Positions 45,017 to 57,117 are shown, numbered from the stretch's first letter. The stretch is DNA of 64,000 nucleotides from Limonium bicolor (GCA_023374045.1 CM041778.1:99078839-99142838), one strand, 5' to 3'. Translations and numbers: made by a program. Notes: a model not told the origin generated them from the sequence alone.

Positions 45017-46135
45017 TAGGGGTGTTCATGGCCGGTTAACCGGCTAATCGGTTAACCGGAATTCGGTTAACCGCATTGACGGTTAGTCAATATTAATAAC
45101 CTTAACCGCTTCATTTAGCAACGGTTAACGGGAACGGTTAACCGCCGGTTTCGGTGCGGTTTTATCGGTTAACCGTAAACCGGATAATGAAAAAAAAAAC
45201 AATTTCAGAATTTACTAAACTTCTATTAAATTAGAGTAATATACTAGTATAATTGAGTTCTATCCAGTTACACACTATAACAACTAAGCTAGTTATAAGC
45301 AAAATAAGCAAGAGTACTAATTCCACACCCATCACTAATAACTGCTACTAGCATAATATACAAAAATTTACACAGCTTAAGTGTAATAACATTTGTTTTT
45401 AAGGAGGACGACAACAACAAGGAATTAACCCAACCCAGCCGAGTTATTAAGGAAGACGATCGTTCAGAGTGGTACATTTGTTTTGACTGTTTAAAACCCT
45501 CTTGAACTAGTTAATTCAAAGGCTCTGAAGAAGTTTAAGGGTCTCGTCGATGTGCTTCTCGGGTTGAAATTGGTTATTGACAGTTTAGACACTCGAAACA
45601 AACGAACAAACAATTGAAGAATATACAGCATAGATTATTATTCTAAGCAACAAGTTCTACCGAAATCAAATTTACCTGTTTGAACGAGATGGGCGCCAAC
45701 TAGAACATACGAGAAGGATTGAACTGGAAGAAAGAAAAAACAAGCGGAAGAAGTGAGCAGGCAAATTTGACGTCAAGGGTTTATCAGAAAGGTAGAGTCG
45801 AGTGGACGAGAGGATGAGAATGTTGAAGAAAGAAACGTGGGGAGAAGAAGAAGCGGCGTGAATGAGGGTGAGATGTTGTTAGGGTTGCAAAATACCGTGT
45901 CTGAAATTTTTTTGGGAAGAGAATTTTTTAAAAATATAATTAATATGTATATTAATCGGTTAGTCCGGTTAACCGGATAGACAAAATATGATAACCGAAA
46001 CCGTAACCGAAACCGGCTAATTTAGCTGGTCGGTTAACCGAAACCGGAAAATCGGTGCGGTTAACCGGATTTTCGGTGCGGTTTTCCCGGTTTCGGTATC
46101 GGTTATACGGTTACGGTTTTTTATGAACACCCCTA
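45017..46135. mobile_element. hAT-like non-autonomous element (1119 bp)
   Basis: The ends are TAGGGGTGTTCATGG and its inverted partner TAGGGGTGTTCATAA. A perfect 8-bp duplication ACCACCAA flanks it (45009-45016 and 46136-46143). Both subterminal regions are dense in 'cggttaaccg'. It is the same family as 4418-5354. The interior is non-coding. Confidence 0.9.
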
Positions 46136-46143
46136 ACCACCAA

Positions 46144-47340
46144 GTACTGAAGTTTATTACTGTATTATCTACGTAACACTGGTACAGAAGTTACCGATTG
46201 AAGCTGCCCTACCCCGTAGATGAGTAGCAGCTATTCCCACGTAAAATAAAAATAAACAGTACCGATTGACCACTGGCATTCAAGTTTTGCACCCTCAAAG
46301 GATTCGTTTTATTAGTTAATTATTACTTCGGCTTATATCAGATAGTATCACTTATGAGTTAGTAATTATTTAAATTTAAATGATCATTTATATTCAGCTG
46401 GTTTAATATATTTGATTTGGTTCATTAATTTAATTTATTGTTTTAAAATCAATCATTAATTAATATCAACTAATATTAATTATTAGCTAGATGTTCATGA
46501 CATAAAAAAACCCGTCTGTGTTTTACAGTCAGTTTTTTGGTTTCCGCAATCAGTTTAAAAAAATAAAGTTAAATTTTTAAATTTTACAGTCACCAGGATA
46601 CAGTCAGTATTCCAGAGTTCGCAATCGAAAAAAAAAACCGAGTATATATACCCCGAGGCACCCTATCTCTCTCTCCACGCCCTCATTTCTCATTTCGCTC
46701 ACAAAATCTCATTTCATAACCTCTCAAACACTCTCCTCCGGCCAAAAATCTCCCTAAAACCAACTTTCCTACACATAATTCCTTGTAAAGCCCCACTGAG
46801 TCTTCCATGATAAACCAATTTTGAAAACTCCACAACATGCTAACCCACATATACTTACCAACCTTTGCAATAGAGGATAACAAAATAGCTGGATCCATGG
46901 TTCCTCCCCCCATCATCTTTCACAAAAAACAACAAACAAATATGTTTGAGAAGATCAATGAGTCAATGCGACTCCAGAGCTAAAATCCAAAAGAGAAAAC
47001 AAAAGAATGTTCGAGAAAATCAACGAGTCCAGGCAATTCCAAAAGCAAGAAGAAAGGAAGAGAAACACACAAACAAAAAATAGGATAAGAAAATAAAGAT
47101 CACACACCAAAAAAATGAAGGAGAAAGCGGATCAAAAAGACCAAGCATGTCCTGCAAAAACCAACAATGGTTCCCTAAACTATCTAATTATTCCACCCAT
47201 GGCAAAGGCGAAACACATCCTCTATCACGCAAAAGCTCCACAATTCCCAAATAGATCCTCCTTTCTCTTGTGACATACATCATACCCCTCAGCCCTGTTA
47301 TAACCATATAAAAGACCTTCGACTTATAAGTCAATAAGCG
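46144..47340. other. Intergenic; MITE relic near 46320-46500
   Basis: The segment 46320-46500 ('cttatatcagatagtatcac', 'attcagctggtttaatatatttga') resembles the interior of the MITE at 31799-32026, without clear ends. No gene is supported elsewhere in the stretch. Confidence 0.4.
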
Positions 47341-48125
47341 TTAATTGAAAGTGCCGCTTCATAACCCACTACATAGATATTGCGCTACTAGTGCGGTCCC
47401 GCCTTTTTTCTTTCCTTCACTAGCTAGGCAGCTATTGCGCTACTAGTGTAAGATCATCCACTTCATAACCCTCTAGGCAGCTATTGCGCTACTAGTGCGG
47501 TCCCGCCTTTTTTCTTTCCTTCACTAGGCAGCTATTACACTACTATTGTAAGATTGTCCACTTTATAACTTAGTGAAGGAAAAGACCGTACTAGTAGCAC
47601 AATAGCTTCCTAGCGGGTTATGAAGTGGACAATCTTACACTAGTAGCGCAATAGCTGCCTAGTGAAGGAAAGAAAAAAGATGGGACTGCACTAGTAACGC
47701 AATAGCTGCCCAGTGAATGAAAAAGGTGGGACTGCACTAGTAACGTAATAACTACCTAGTGAAGAAAAAAGGCGAGACCGTACTAGTAGCGCAATAGCTA
47801 CCTAGCAGATTATGAAGTGGACAATCTTACACTAGTAGCGTAATAGCTATCTAGTGAAGGAAAGAAAAAAGATAGGATCGCACTAGTAGTGCAATAGCTG
47901 CCTAGAGGGTTATGAAGTGGATGATCTTACACTAGTAGCGCAATAACTGCCTAGTGAAGGAAAGAAAAAAAAGGTGGGACGGCACTAGTAGCGCGATAGC
48001 TTTCTAGCGGGTTATGAAGTTCTTACACTAATAGCGCAATAGCTGCCTAGTGATGGAAAAAAAGGCAGGACCACACTAGTAGCGCAATAACTGCCTAGCT
48101 GGTTATGAAGTGGATGATTTTCCAC
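47340..48125. repeat. Inverted array of a ~24-bp motif with two alternating spacers
   Basis: The motif 'cactagtagcgcaatagctgcctag', or a variant, occurs about 15 times at roughly 50-base spacing. The first four copies (47370-47545) are in reverse orientation and the remaining eleven (47590-48090) are forward. Two spacer types occur between copies: 'tgaaggaaagaaaaaaggygggacc' and 'cgggttatgaagtggacaatctta', the latter less frequent in the middle. The switch point is near 47575. It is non-coding. It may be the subterminal repeat region of a degraded CACTA-like element, since each motif begins CACTAGTA as in 28682, but no ends or duplication were found. Confidence 0.75.
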
Positions 48126-48159
48126 TATGTATTCAATCAAATCTCAACCCATCACGCAT

Positions 48160-48814
48160 TTCTTAGGTGCCAGCTTGGCAGAAAAGCTCGCCTTACCTTC
48201 CAAATTCAACCGATTCTTTCAATCCATCAACCCCCTTCTTGGCGCTTGCTTGGCAGAAAAGCTCGCCTTATCAAACTCTCCACTCTATTCCTCTCCTATC
48301 CCTCCTTATGGCCCTAAAATGTTTCTCTTTAAAAAAGTTTTGAAAGAAAGTAATCTTGACAATTGGAGACCGAGGTTTCCTTGGGTACCATGCGAAGTCG
48401 TGGTCATTGCCACTTCTAGGGGTGTAACCCAGTTGAACCCGCATAGAATCTATGCAATGACCAGATAAGTTTTATCCATAGGCAACAGTTTCATAGTCAA
48501 CCAATGATTCTTAGACCACTTTTTCCTCTCCTTGCTAGTAATCATAGGTCAAACTAGGTGGCGACTCTAGTCAATTTTCGCCTTTAGGGCATAAGTCCGC
48601 GTGGAGCCCACTGAGAGCGGGTGTAGTGCTAACTAGCATTCCCCTTTAGCTTTCCGAGAAAGACGAACGATAATGTAAGTATTTGAGGGATGCCAGAATA
48701 ACGAGTTTTCACCCTCTACAGAATGATAATTTCTAGGATCTAGGCTTTTTAGTCAGATCATTTAGATAGAACCCCCCTCCCCCCCACCACCATACCGGAA
48801 AATCACCCTCCACA
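48160..48814 (+). repeat. LTR fragment, family shared with 59404-60000 (plus orientation)
   Basis: This matches the reverse complement of 59404-59985 over most of its length. Shared phrases are 'cttggcagaaaagctcgcc', 'gacaattggagaccgaggtttcc', 'aggtggcgactctagtcaa', 'agtccgcgtggagccca' and 'aaaatcaccctccaca'. The two copies diverge right after CCTCCACA (48814), which is therefore probably an LTR end. The 'cttggcagaaaagctcgcctta' phrase is duplicated locally (48174 and 48252). The 113-codon frame here has no domain. Confidence 0.65.
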
Positions 48815-49049
48815 AGGGAGTGGCTCCACACTCTTTTGATGAATTCCGTGACAATATTAAATCCAATTTTTTTTGCCCTAAATATGGTTGACTAAAGCAT
48901 TTATCCAGTAATCAATTTCATGAGATATGGCATTCTCCTTTATAGATACAAATGGGTTATCATTGGAAGTGTTTTTCCTATGGTCAAAACATAAAGACAT
49001 ACCAGAATTCAAATTTTGATTTGCTAAGAGTATATCTAGAAATGAAGGG

Positions 49050-50345
49050 TTGACCCTTGTAGCTTTAGGAGTAGGGAACTTACCTGAGTTATTTGGCCTC
49101 GGGGTTCATTTCGTAACCGCTAAACGGTCTCTTGCAGGAATAGTGACCTCGAGGGGAGGTGCAGCAGGCACCGGGGACTTAGGGAGGAGAGGAAAGACAA
49201 CCCCAACTAGGCTAGCAGAATGCGGGTCTAGGTGGTCGAGGAATTTCTCAAGAATGAGATCACTAGTGGGGTCTGAGAGATCCACCTCAAGGTTAAGCCC
49301 GGATCAGAGGCGGACATCATCTTTTCAACATGAGTGCTTGTTTATCCCAACGTCGCCTGGACACGCCCATTAGCATGAAATTTAATGTTGACGCCCAGTC
49401 CGCCACCCTTCTTGGTGGGCCTACATACAGAATCGGTAGTCCCGACATGGGTAGCAAAGGGGGCATCACCTTGCCCAGCAGGAGGAACAATAGAATGTCA
49501 CTTTTAAGTAACCATGGTGGCACTAGAAAGAGCAGTAACACCACGATCAGCCCAAGATTAGAGACAAATGCTGTCTCTGGATCTCCAGATAACCGTCCAA
49601 AGTTGACAGTTTTACCACCAACGGGTCTCACCACACCACATTTCATTGAATCAGAATCGACACCACTGTCAGCCACAGAGACTATACCCAACTCCAAGGG
49701 GATGTCAATCAAACAACCGGTCCCTGCAGCAATAGAACCAGAAGGAGCAACAACACCGGGACCATAATCAAATCCAGTAGCAACTGGACCAAAAGGGGGA
49801 GGCGAGAACAAGACTCCAGTAGAGGAGCGGCAGCTCGGGCAAGTAGGGACTACGCGCGGGGAGGGGGTTGGAGGAGGATGTAGCGGGAAGGAGGGTGCCT
49901 GAAGAAGGGGGTGAACCATTGTCTGGGACTATAGCAAGGACGGCGAGAGAAGCAACAACCGCCTCAACAAAATCTCGCCTACAGAACTGGAGAGGAGAGA
50001 CGGACTGGGAAAATGAGGAGCTGGGGCGTAGACACAAGGAGGACTAGCAGGAGAAGCGCGGGAGGAGGGGCGGCGCTGCACCATGCCGGCGAGGACGGAA
50101 AGACAGGAAGCTTCGGGAGTACCACCGAGAAGAAGGAGAAGGGGAATTCTGGGTAGGACATCTACAAGGAAGAACTGGGGAGGAAAGGACTCCCTAGAGG
50201 GTGCTTGAGCCACCAGGCGAGGAGCCGGCCCTACGAGTGGTGCAAGAAAGGAGACAGCTGGAGCGGAAGGAGGCGGGCTGGGCTTGAACAGAGAAGGAAG
50301 ACAGGCGCGTGGAGGCGTGTTCTTCAATGGTAACTTTTTACGCCT
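49050..50345 (-). pseudogene. GC-richer frameshifted coding relic, probably TE ORF1
   Basis: On the minus strand a possible start at 50345 (MQRRKKLPLKNTPPR) leads into a Pro/Ser-rich stretch that continues in other frames to about 49050. It passes VVAPSGSIAAGTGCLIDIP and GGKTVNFGRLSGDP and ends with LNLEVDLSDPTSDLILEKFLDHLDP. The segment is clearly richer in G+C than its surroundings. A low-complexity N-terminus followed by an acidic/hydrophobic end fits LINE ORF1-like or nucleocapsid relics, but no zinc knuckle or named domain was seen. Function is not assigned; opposite-strand frames (49330-49767) are judged shadows. Confidence 0.3.
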
Positions 50346-50367
50346 TTGCATGAATAATTTGGATTAT

Positions 50368-50554
50368 GGCTCCGTTCGACTCCGGCAATTCACGCAAAGT
50401 GTGGGCTTTATTTTATTAAGGTTACAAATGTCAAATTTTTATTGGAATTTACTCTCAACTAAAGGTGATTCCGGTCTTCTTATTCGTTAACCACACACGC
50501 CTTATTCTTAACGCAGCAAATTCTGCGTTTGACTCCAAAAGTTCGAACGGAGCC
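50368..50554. mobile_element. MITE with GGCTCCGTTCGA ends (187 bp)
   Basis: GGCTCCGTTCGA begins the element and its inverted partner GGCTCCGTTCGAAC ends it. The flanks are TAT on both sides (50365-50367 and 50555-50557). Short size, a 3-bp duplication and a G-rich GTTC end suggest a Tourist-like MITE. 'tgcgt/acgca' subterminal motifs mirror each other. Confidence 0.7.
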
Positions 50555-50557
50555 TAT

Positions 50558-52206
50558 ATATCTAGATGTATAGAGAAAGTTCGGTGTTTTTATCACGATC
50601 ACATATTTCAAGTCTTTACCTTGGTGTACCTAACGCTCCGGCCAGTAGATAATTTAATTAATTCTTGAGACAAACTATATTTTCCTAGAATGTAATTAGT
50701 TAATGTGTTTGATTAAACAAATTCTCCTCAAGCGCAAGGATAGACATGGTCTTGTTATTCATGTCGGACGTAACGTATTAAATGTTTACTAGAATGTAGC
50801 CAAATTAAGCTTATTATTTCAGTTTTAACTTGAGCGAATGATGAAAACGACGTGAAACTACCCGAATTGTGTGAATTAATTAATCAGGTTTAGCTCCCAA
50901 CCAAATCCCTGCTGGCCGAGAAAATCAGTGATCCAAATTGTGAAATCACTTCTAGTTTATCATATAACTTATAATACAAATATAGACCAAGAAATAATTG
51001 TCATAATTGGATTTGGTCATCTATCATAAAATGGATATCTGTCCGAGACTTATTATAGCTTGCAGGTGAAACATGTTCAATTTTGCATTGCCCTTTCCCA
51101 AAGAGAAAAAGTGTTGTCAGCAAGGAAGTCAGAATTTGAGAGTCGTATTTTTAATAATATTAATTACTATGTTTTAAATTAAAATTAATATTTTAAGGAA
51201 TTAACATTAAAAATAGTGTAAAACTATACTTATAATAATATATCGTGGATAGTAAATATCAATTTAAAAATTAATTTCATATATGCTAAATTTAAATATG
51301 TAAATTAATATAAAAAGCAATTATCATCAAAAGATTAAATTTCAGGCTATATAATTATACATGATAATTATAATCAATTTTATAGAATCTTGACAAGCCA
51401 AATTATATAGAAAGAGAGTTCTAATAGCTTGTTTCACCCCTAATACACTAAAATATAGTACTTTGTGCAATATAAATTTTAAAAATACACTTACTAATAA
51501 TAGATGATTAATAATGAATACTACTATTTAAATGATTCACGGTGATTAAATTGAATGTTAAAGAGGTAAATTAAAATATATTAAAAAATAAGTTAAAAAC
51601 AAACAATAAAGTATAATAAATAAATGATTAGAAGCATTTTTAATAGAATTAAAGTTCACTAGTTACATTAAACGTCACACATCTTTAAAGTAGCCAGCAT
51701 GGTATAGATCTCTAAAATGTAACTATATATATTAATTGGTTAATCTTTTGAATTTATTATATTGTTTCTTTATTAGGTTCTCTTTAGAATTCTTAAAAAA
51801 ACATATTATAGTTCATGTTATTCACTATCATAGACTATGTCACCTAATATTTTAAACCCAATCCAAAGATATCCGAATTGTAAAATTAGCTCTTTCAATT
51901 ATTGTGAGATAACTCAAAACTACGTTTACCCGGAATTCTATCCATAAGTAATTTATCATATAAAATGTTGTATCATAATTATGTGTCAATCGAGTGGCAT
52001 TATGATTTCTCGATATGTCTTTTCATTATGGATAATATTTCAAAAACTTGCAAAGGAGAATGCAGTAAATGTTTAAAGATAAAACGGATGAGAATCAGAG
52101 AGATAAAGGTGAGGAGTTGAACCTCGCGTAAACAAGCTTCACCAGATCTGAATGATGCAGAGTGATCTGATCATCTGCCTATGGAATATTAAAGCCTTAA
52201 TCACCT
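50558..52206. other. AT-rich intergenic, no feature seen
   Basis: There are no domain-bearing frames and no clear repeats with ends. It is very AT-rich from 51130 to 52000. Confidence 0.4.
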
Positions 52207-52211
52207 CAATA

Positions 52212-52485
52212 TGATAGTTTTGTATATGTATTTGCGAGAATTGAAGCAAGAAGAATGGAAATCTGTAGCAAACATTTGTAGGAGAATGAATTTTCTATAT
52301 CTCAGTGTTTGTGTGTATTTACGCATATACATAACTCTGCCTAGATACAATAGATAGCAGACGCAAATAAAATCTAAACAGTCCCATGAAAATCTAAACT
52401 GACTAAAACAAACTTTTAAACTAATCTGAGAATAAAATAAGTTGTTACAAGAAAAACGTAATACATAGTGCATAATTGCGTAATA
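52212..52485 (-). repeat. Copia-C 3' LTR
   Basis: This 274-bp copy differs from the 5' LTR by scattered substitutions and two deletions of about 8 bases (at the LTR start and near 'acaatagatag'). The polypurine tract is adjacent (minus strand CTTGCGGGGG, 52486-52495). Confidence 0.88.
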
Positions 52486-52559
52486 CCCCCGCAAGACACA
52501 GGTGAGCGTGCTCACCAAGTCTTGGAGTACCACTATGGTCCATCCCCATGGACTGAATT

Positions 52560-53348
52560 TGACTGCAATATCTCGTACTCGGAAGAGCTTTTGCCATCAT
52601 ATCTGCCAACTAGGTGGATGTAGGAGTATAAGTGAGATCGATTAGCCCTTGTTGTATTTTGTCACGGACAAAATGACAATCAAGTTCTATATGTTTCGTC
52701 CGTTCATGAAAAATAGGATTTCGAGCGATGTGAATAGCGGACTGATTATCACACTTGACAGAGAATGGAGTAACACTGTCGACCCCAAGTTCACTGAGCA
52801 ACCGACTAAGCCAAGTTAATTCACCTGTAACTCTGCATAGGGAACGATATTTCTGTGTTGGAAAGAGAAACCGAGGCTTGTTTCTTAGTCTTCCAAGAAA
52901 TAGGACTATCTCCTAAGAAAATATAAAAACCTGGCACGGACCGTTGTGTATTCGGACAGGCTGCCCAATCTGAATCGCAGTATCCAGTGAGGTATAGATG
53001 AGAATGAGGAACACCGCGCAAGACTATCCCATAAAGAGACTTCTTCAACAAGCAAGCTTTATTTTTCTATGGAACGTCAAGGCCATGAGGAATTTTCATA
53101 TAGACTTCCTCATCCAAATGTTCATGAAGAAAAGCATTGTTGACATCAAGCTGATTAATAACCCATCCTTTATGAAGGGCAACAGTAACAAGAGCTCTAA
53201 CAGTAGTCATCTTGACTACTGGGGAAAAAGTTTCATGGTAATCAAGCCCATGACGTTGTGTAAAGCCTTTGGTGACCAACCGTGCTTTGTATCGTTCCAA
53301 AGTCCCATCGTACTTAAGCTTGATCTTATAAACCCATTTGCAACCCAC
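52560..53348 (-). pseudogene. Copia-C RT fragment fused to RNase H (RT palm deleted)
   Basis: RT starts at 53348 ([38 protein letters not shown]). After a frame change near 53065 the phrase KKSLYG runs directly into LTGYCDSDWAACPNTQRSV, the RNase H start. In Copia-B about 600 bases lie between these points, so the RT palm with YVDD is lost. RNase H continues through a frameshift to LSELGVDSVTPFSVKCDN and RTKHIELDCHFVRDKIQQGL and ends near 52560. It cannot be catalytic. Confidence 0.88.
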
Positions 53349-53650
53349 TGTTTTCTATCCTTTGGGAAAATCTACAATTTCTCAAGTCCCATTGTCTGTA
53401 AGAGCACATGACTCTTTTTGCATGGCTTCTCTCCAATGAGCATGCTGAACAGCCTCCCTATAGTATGTAGGTTTCTCCATGGTGAACAAAAGATCATGAG
53501 ATTTGTGTGAATTATACACCAGAAGACTGATAGACTAACTAGGTTTAGTATCAGTTAAACTGATACAACCAGTGAGGGTGTTAGCATCCGTCTGACGAAG
53601 TATTCTGTCATCCAATATGTCATTGAACAAGGAGCTACAAACATAGTCAC

Positions 53651-54690
53651 TCAAATAAGTCGGTTTATGAGTTTCTCTAGTGAACGGCGCAGACCATCAT
53701 TAGCGGGTGCAGGAAGCTCATGTGATCGTATATCTGGGGACACAGCAGGCTCGATAACGTCACCAAGACCAGTAGAAAGAGTCGATGGTGAAATAACATG
53801 CATGATAGGAGGGCTGTCATCGTACCAAACATTGATTACTTCCTCAGCAGTACCTGAACCCGCATCAACACGGGAAGCACCAGAGGCATCCTTGTACGGA
53901 AAAAGCTTAGGATGAAACCGCACATCCCTGCACACATCAACCTTTTAGGAACCAATACTCAAAACTTTATGCCCCTTTTTCCTAGGATGCTCTCCCAAAT
54001 AAATACAAGCTTCTGCACGCGGCCCAAACTTGTCATCCTTTGGGCCAACAACAGTCTTATAGCAAAGACAACTAAACGGTTTGATATCCTTATATGCAGG
54101 TTGCTTATTATATAATACCTCAAACGGTGTCTTCCCTTGCAAGGCTTTGGTGGGCAAGCGATTTATCAAATAAACCGCATGAAGTATACACTCGCCCCAA
54201 TACAACAAAGAAACATTAGACTGAAAGTAAAGAGCTCTAGCTGTCTCAAGAACATACTTATGTTTTCTCTCTACGACGACATTCTATTGTGGGGTATGTG
54301 CACAAGTAGTCTGATGTATGATTCCTTCACGAATAAAGAATGTTCTGCCTTTGTTAGAACTCTCTAACTCATTTGCATTATCTCTCCGGATAATCCGAAC
54401 ATTAGAATCAAATTGTTTCTCCACCATTCGTATAAAAGAAACAATAGCCTGCCATGCCTCTCCCTTGTGGGATAACAACTGAATCCATGTTGTACGCGTA
54501 AAATCGTCAACAAAACAGACAAAGTATCGGAACCCGTTATAAGTAGACGTTTTAAATGGACCCCATACATCAACATGAATCATCTCAAAAGGATGTGTTG
54601 TTTTTATTTCTAAGTGTCCGAAAGAATGTCTTTGAGCTCTGGCTTTATAACACACATCACAAGCAAACTGCTTTAATAAATCCTGCTGCT
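53651..54690 (-). pseudogene. Copia-C integrase core and linker
   Basis: The frame from the insertion border at 54690 carries FACDVCYKARAQRHSFGHLE (zinc-finger end), then IHVDVWGPFKTS, FVDDFTRTTW and RRDNANELESSN. The next frame, from 54208, has LYWGECILHAVYLINRLPTK and CLCYKTVVGPKDDKFGPR. The 53935-53651 segment is the acidic linker before RT. The active-site Asp residues are visible, but an in-frame stop and a frame change near 54285 break the core. The frame joins QQDLLKQ to the 56470 side once the insertion is removed. Confidence 0.85.
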
Positions 54691-56261
54691 TGATGGAGAA
54701 ATATGTGACTACTTCTACCACTTAGGCAGTGTACCTAATCGTTTTGCGGGATAGTGGATTCGTGGGGTTGTCGTACTCTTGGGGACCTCGCTGTGGATAA
54801 CTGATAGTATATTAAATTGATTGAGAATTCTATAAACAGATTTTATCTTTTTGAGGGAAATGATTATCAGCTACATAATAAGACAATAATAAAAACAATT
54901 AAAATGAAACAAAATAATAAAAATAGAAATTATTAATCTTTTTGTCTTTTTAAGAAAGCATCCCGGGTTGTTCTGCTCACCTATTTTTCAATTATATCAA
55001 TATAAACTTTACCACTTAATAAAAACTCAGAACTATAAATAATTCGTTGACGACTAAATCTAACGAACCCAACCAGTTCTAGAACTAGCATCAGACTAAT
55101 GCTCTAATCCGGACACAACCAATCGCATAAAGAACAGCTTCTATTTGAGACTAATTAACCTATAGGCCGGATCAGGCTTCTAGCGTTAATCAGTTTAATT
55201 TCTACGTCTGTTTACTATCTCAGCTCTCGCGTGTTGATTAGAAAACTACAAATATTGCTTTAAAAATTGATCAGAGAATTAAAGCAGATGAATAACTGGA
55301 ATTAAACTATTACTTTAGATAAAATCATAGTGGAAAGCTTAACATAACATAATTATATAAAATAGGCTCGCATCCCAAACCTGGGAGGGCTTAAGTTTAT
55401 TATTAAACATAACTATATAAACAACGTTTTAACAAAATAAGAGAAAGGGCAGAGAAAACTCCAGCTAGCAAGTTGACTCTGAATCCTGGCTCCGCCTCTG
55501 TATCCACGTCGTCCGTAATAATAATACTAATTAAGGCAGAGATGTGGTGTGGTGGAAAAACAAATAAAAATGGAGAAAACGGGGAGAAAAGAAATGGATG
55601 TGGTCGATGGATAGTATGGTATTGGAGCGTGCGTGGTGAGCGGTGAGCTTTGGATTTAAAGAAGGGATGAGAAAATAATAAGGGAGGCGTCGCTTATTTA
55701 TAGGAAAAGTGGAGAAGTGTGAATGGAATAATTAGGACGGTGCAGTTGGTGAGGACGGGGCTGACTGAACGGTGCTCAGGAGCAAGGCGGTGGAGTTGGT
55801 GAGCAGATCGCGGAGAATTCCAGTCAGACAGCAGCGATTGATTGGCAGGCGGCGTCACGCTGAGTAAATTGCGGTAGTCTGCAATTAATGAAGTGCGGCG
55901 CCGCGAAGGAAGAATGGAAAAACGGAGAAGAAAATCGGATTTTTGGTGCGCTGTTTAACCTGTCCGCGCGCGTGTCCGCGCAGGAATCAGGCGGACATCT
56001 CTTCCGCGTCCGCTACTCTGTCCGCTCGATATCAGGCGGTCGTCTCTGTATGTGTTCGCTACTTAAACCAGGCGGACGCGCCTCTCTTGTCCGCGAGATA
56101 TCAGGCGGTCGTGCCTGTTTCCTTGTCCGCCTGTTGTACATCATATATTTGGGCGGTCAAGAATGTTCCAAGCGGATGTGAATGGAATTCACAAATCCGT
56201 GAATGTAGCAGCGTTTGGATGTTGATATTATACTTATACTCTCACGTGACTTGATATGTGG

Positions 56262-56311
<50 letters not shown>

Positions 56312-56464
56312 GTAATTTTCCTGCATTTGACACATAAAATGTATCAGTTCATATCAAAACATAAATTTAAGTAAACGCATATGATAAGTGAGAAATACGA
56401 TACAAATTGCTATGAAAATAGGAAGAATTAAAGCCCTAAAAGTAGGTGTATTTCTCGCTTATCA
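54691..56464 (-). mobile_element. LTR-like insertion (probable solo LTR, 1774 bp) in Copia-C
   Basis: A perfect 5-bp duplication CTGCT (plus strand: 54686-54690 and 56465-56469) flanks a TG...CA-ended segment. Removing it restores the integrase phrase GLIKQ-QDLLKQFACDVC, which confirms the borders. The minus strand begins TGATAAGCGAGAAATAC, a plausible LTR start. There is no primer site, coding frame or internal LTR pair, so a solo LTR is the simplest reading. Positions 55960-56140 are GC-rich with repeated GTCCGC/GCGGAC motifs. Orientation is inferred. Confidence 0.8.
56264..56312. repeat. (TA)n microsatellite
   Basis: An almost uninterrupted AT dinucleotide run with two G interruptions, inside the solo LTR. 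Confidence 0.95.
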
Positions 56465-56469
56465 CTGCT

Positions 56470-57110
56470 TTATTAAGCCCATATCAAAAAGTTTATCAAA
56501 CGGGACATGTCTAAGTGGTACATGCACGTCATAAGAAGAAAAATTCAAAACAGAAAAACTGGCCTCGCGGCCCAAGCCACTATAACAGGCCTGATTGCTG
56601 GCGCAGCCCAGTCTATTACCACGGCTTCTTGCTTGGACCACAGCGCTAGCCCAACGTTCTGCTTTGTCCTGATCCAGCAAATAAAGCCCACCATATTCTT
56701 GCCCCAACTTTTCACTCTTCCTAGTAACAGGGTCCTGAACAAAACAACATTGCCGAGAAAACGATAAATTATGAGAATATTGCTCCATAATTTTTCGAAC
56801 AGATACTAGATTGAATCAAAAATCTGGAACAAATAACACTTCCGTCAAGACGAAATGCAGTTCGAACTTTACATCCCCAATTTTCTTGACATTTTGTTCA
56901 CTACCATCTCGAAGAATCACAGTCTTTCCGTGCTCTACCAGTCTCCAGTTATGGAACAAATTGACAGATCCACTCATGTGATCGGTCGCGCCCGTATCGA
57001 GTACCCAATGTTTGCTAAGTGTGGATTGTGTTTCTAGGTTTTTGCTCAACAAACTATTACTGTTAATCATAAACCCAAAGCCTTACCTGAAAAATTGTAG
57101 ATTGATTGCT
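56470..57110 (-). pseudogene. Copia-C protease and pre-integrase
   Basis: Minus strand: the frame from 57070 has the protease motif WVLDTGATDHMSGSVNLFHN (DTGA intact), ending TEVLFVPDF. Then 56788-56470 carries QYSHNLSFSRQCCFVQD, GGLYLLDQDK and HVPLRHVPFDKLFDMGLIKQ, the pre-integrase zinc-finger start. A stop or frame change lies between the two near 56815. Confidence 0.85.
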
Positions 57111-57117
57111 CATCCTT

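Noticed and set aside
47340..48125. CRISPR-like array (repeat about 24 bases, spacers about 25 bases)
   Set aside because: Spacers fall into two recurring types rather than being unique, orientation switches inside the array, and the context is a plant nuclear chromosome.
49330..49767. 145-codon plus-strand frame
   Set aside because: It overlaps a minus-strand coding relic that better explains the composition; no domain was recognised.
50284..50668. Small plus-strand frames near 50.3-50.7 kb
   Set aside because: They overlap a MITE and low-complexity sequence and show no domain.
54691..56464. Helitron insertion (CTAA near the minus-strand end)
   Set aside because: There is no A|T target, no 3' hairpin was seen, and a perfect 5-bp duplication with TG...CA ends was found instead.
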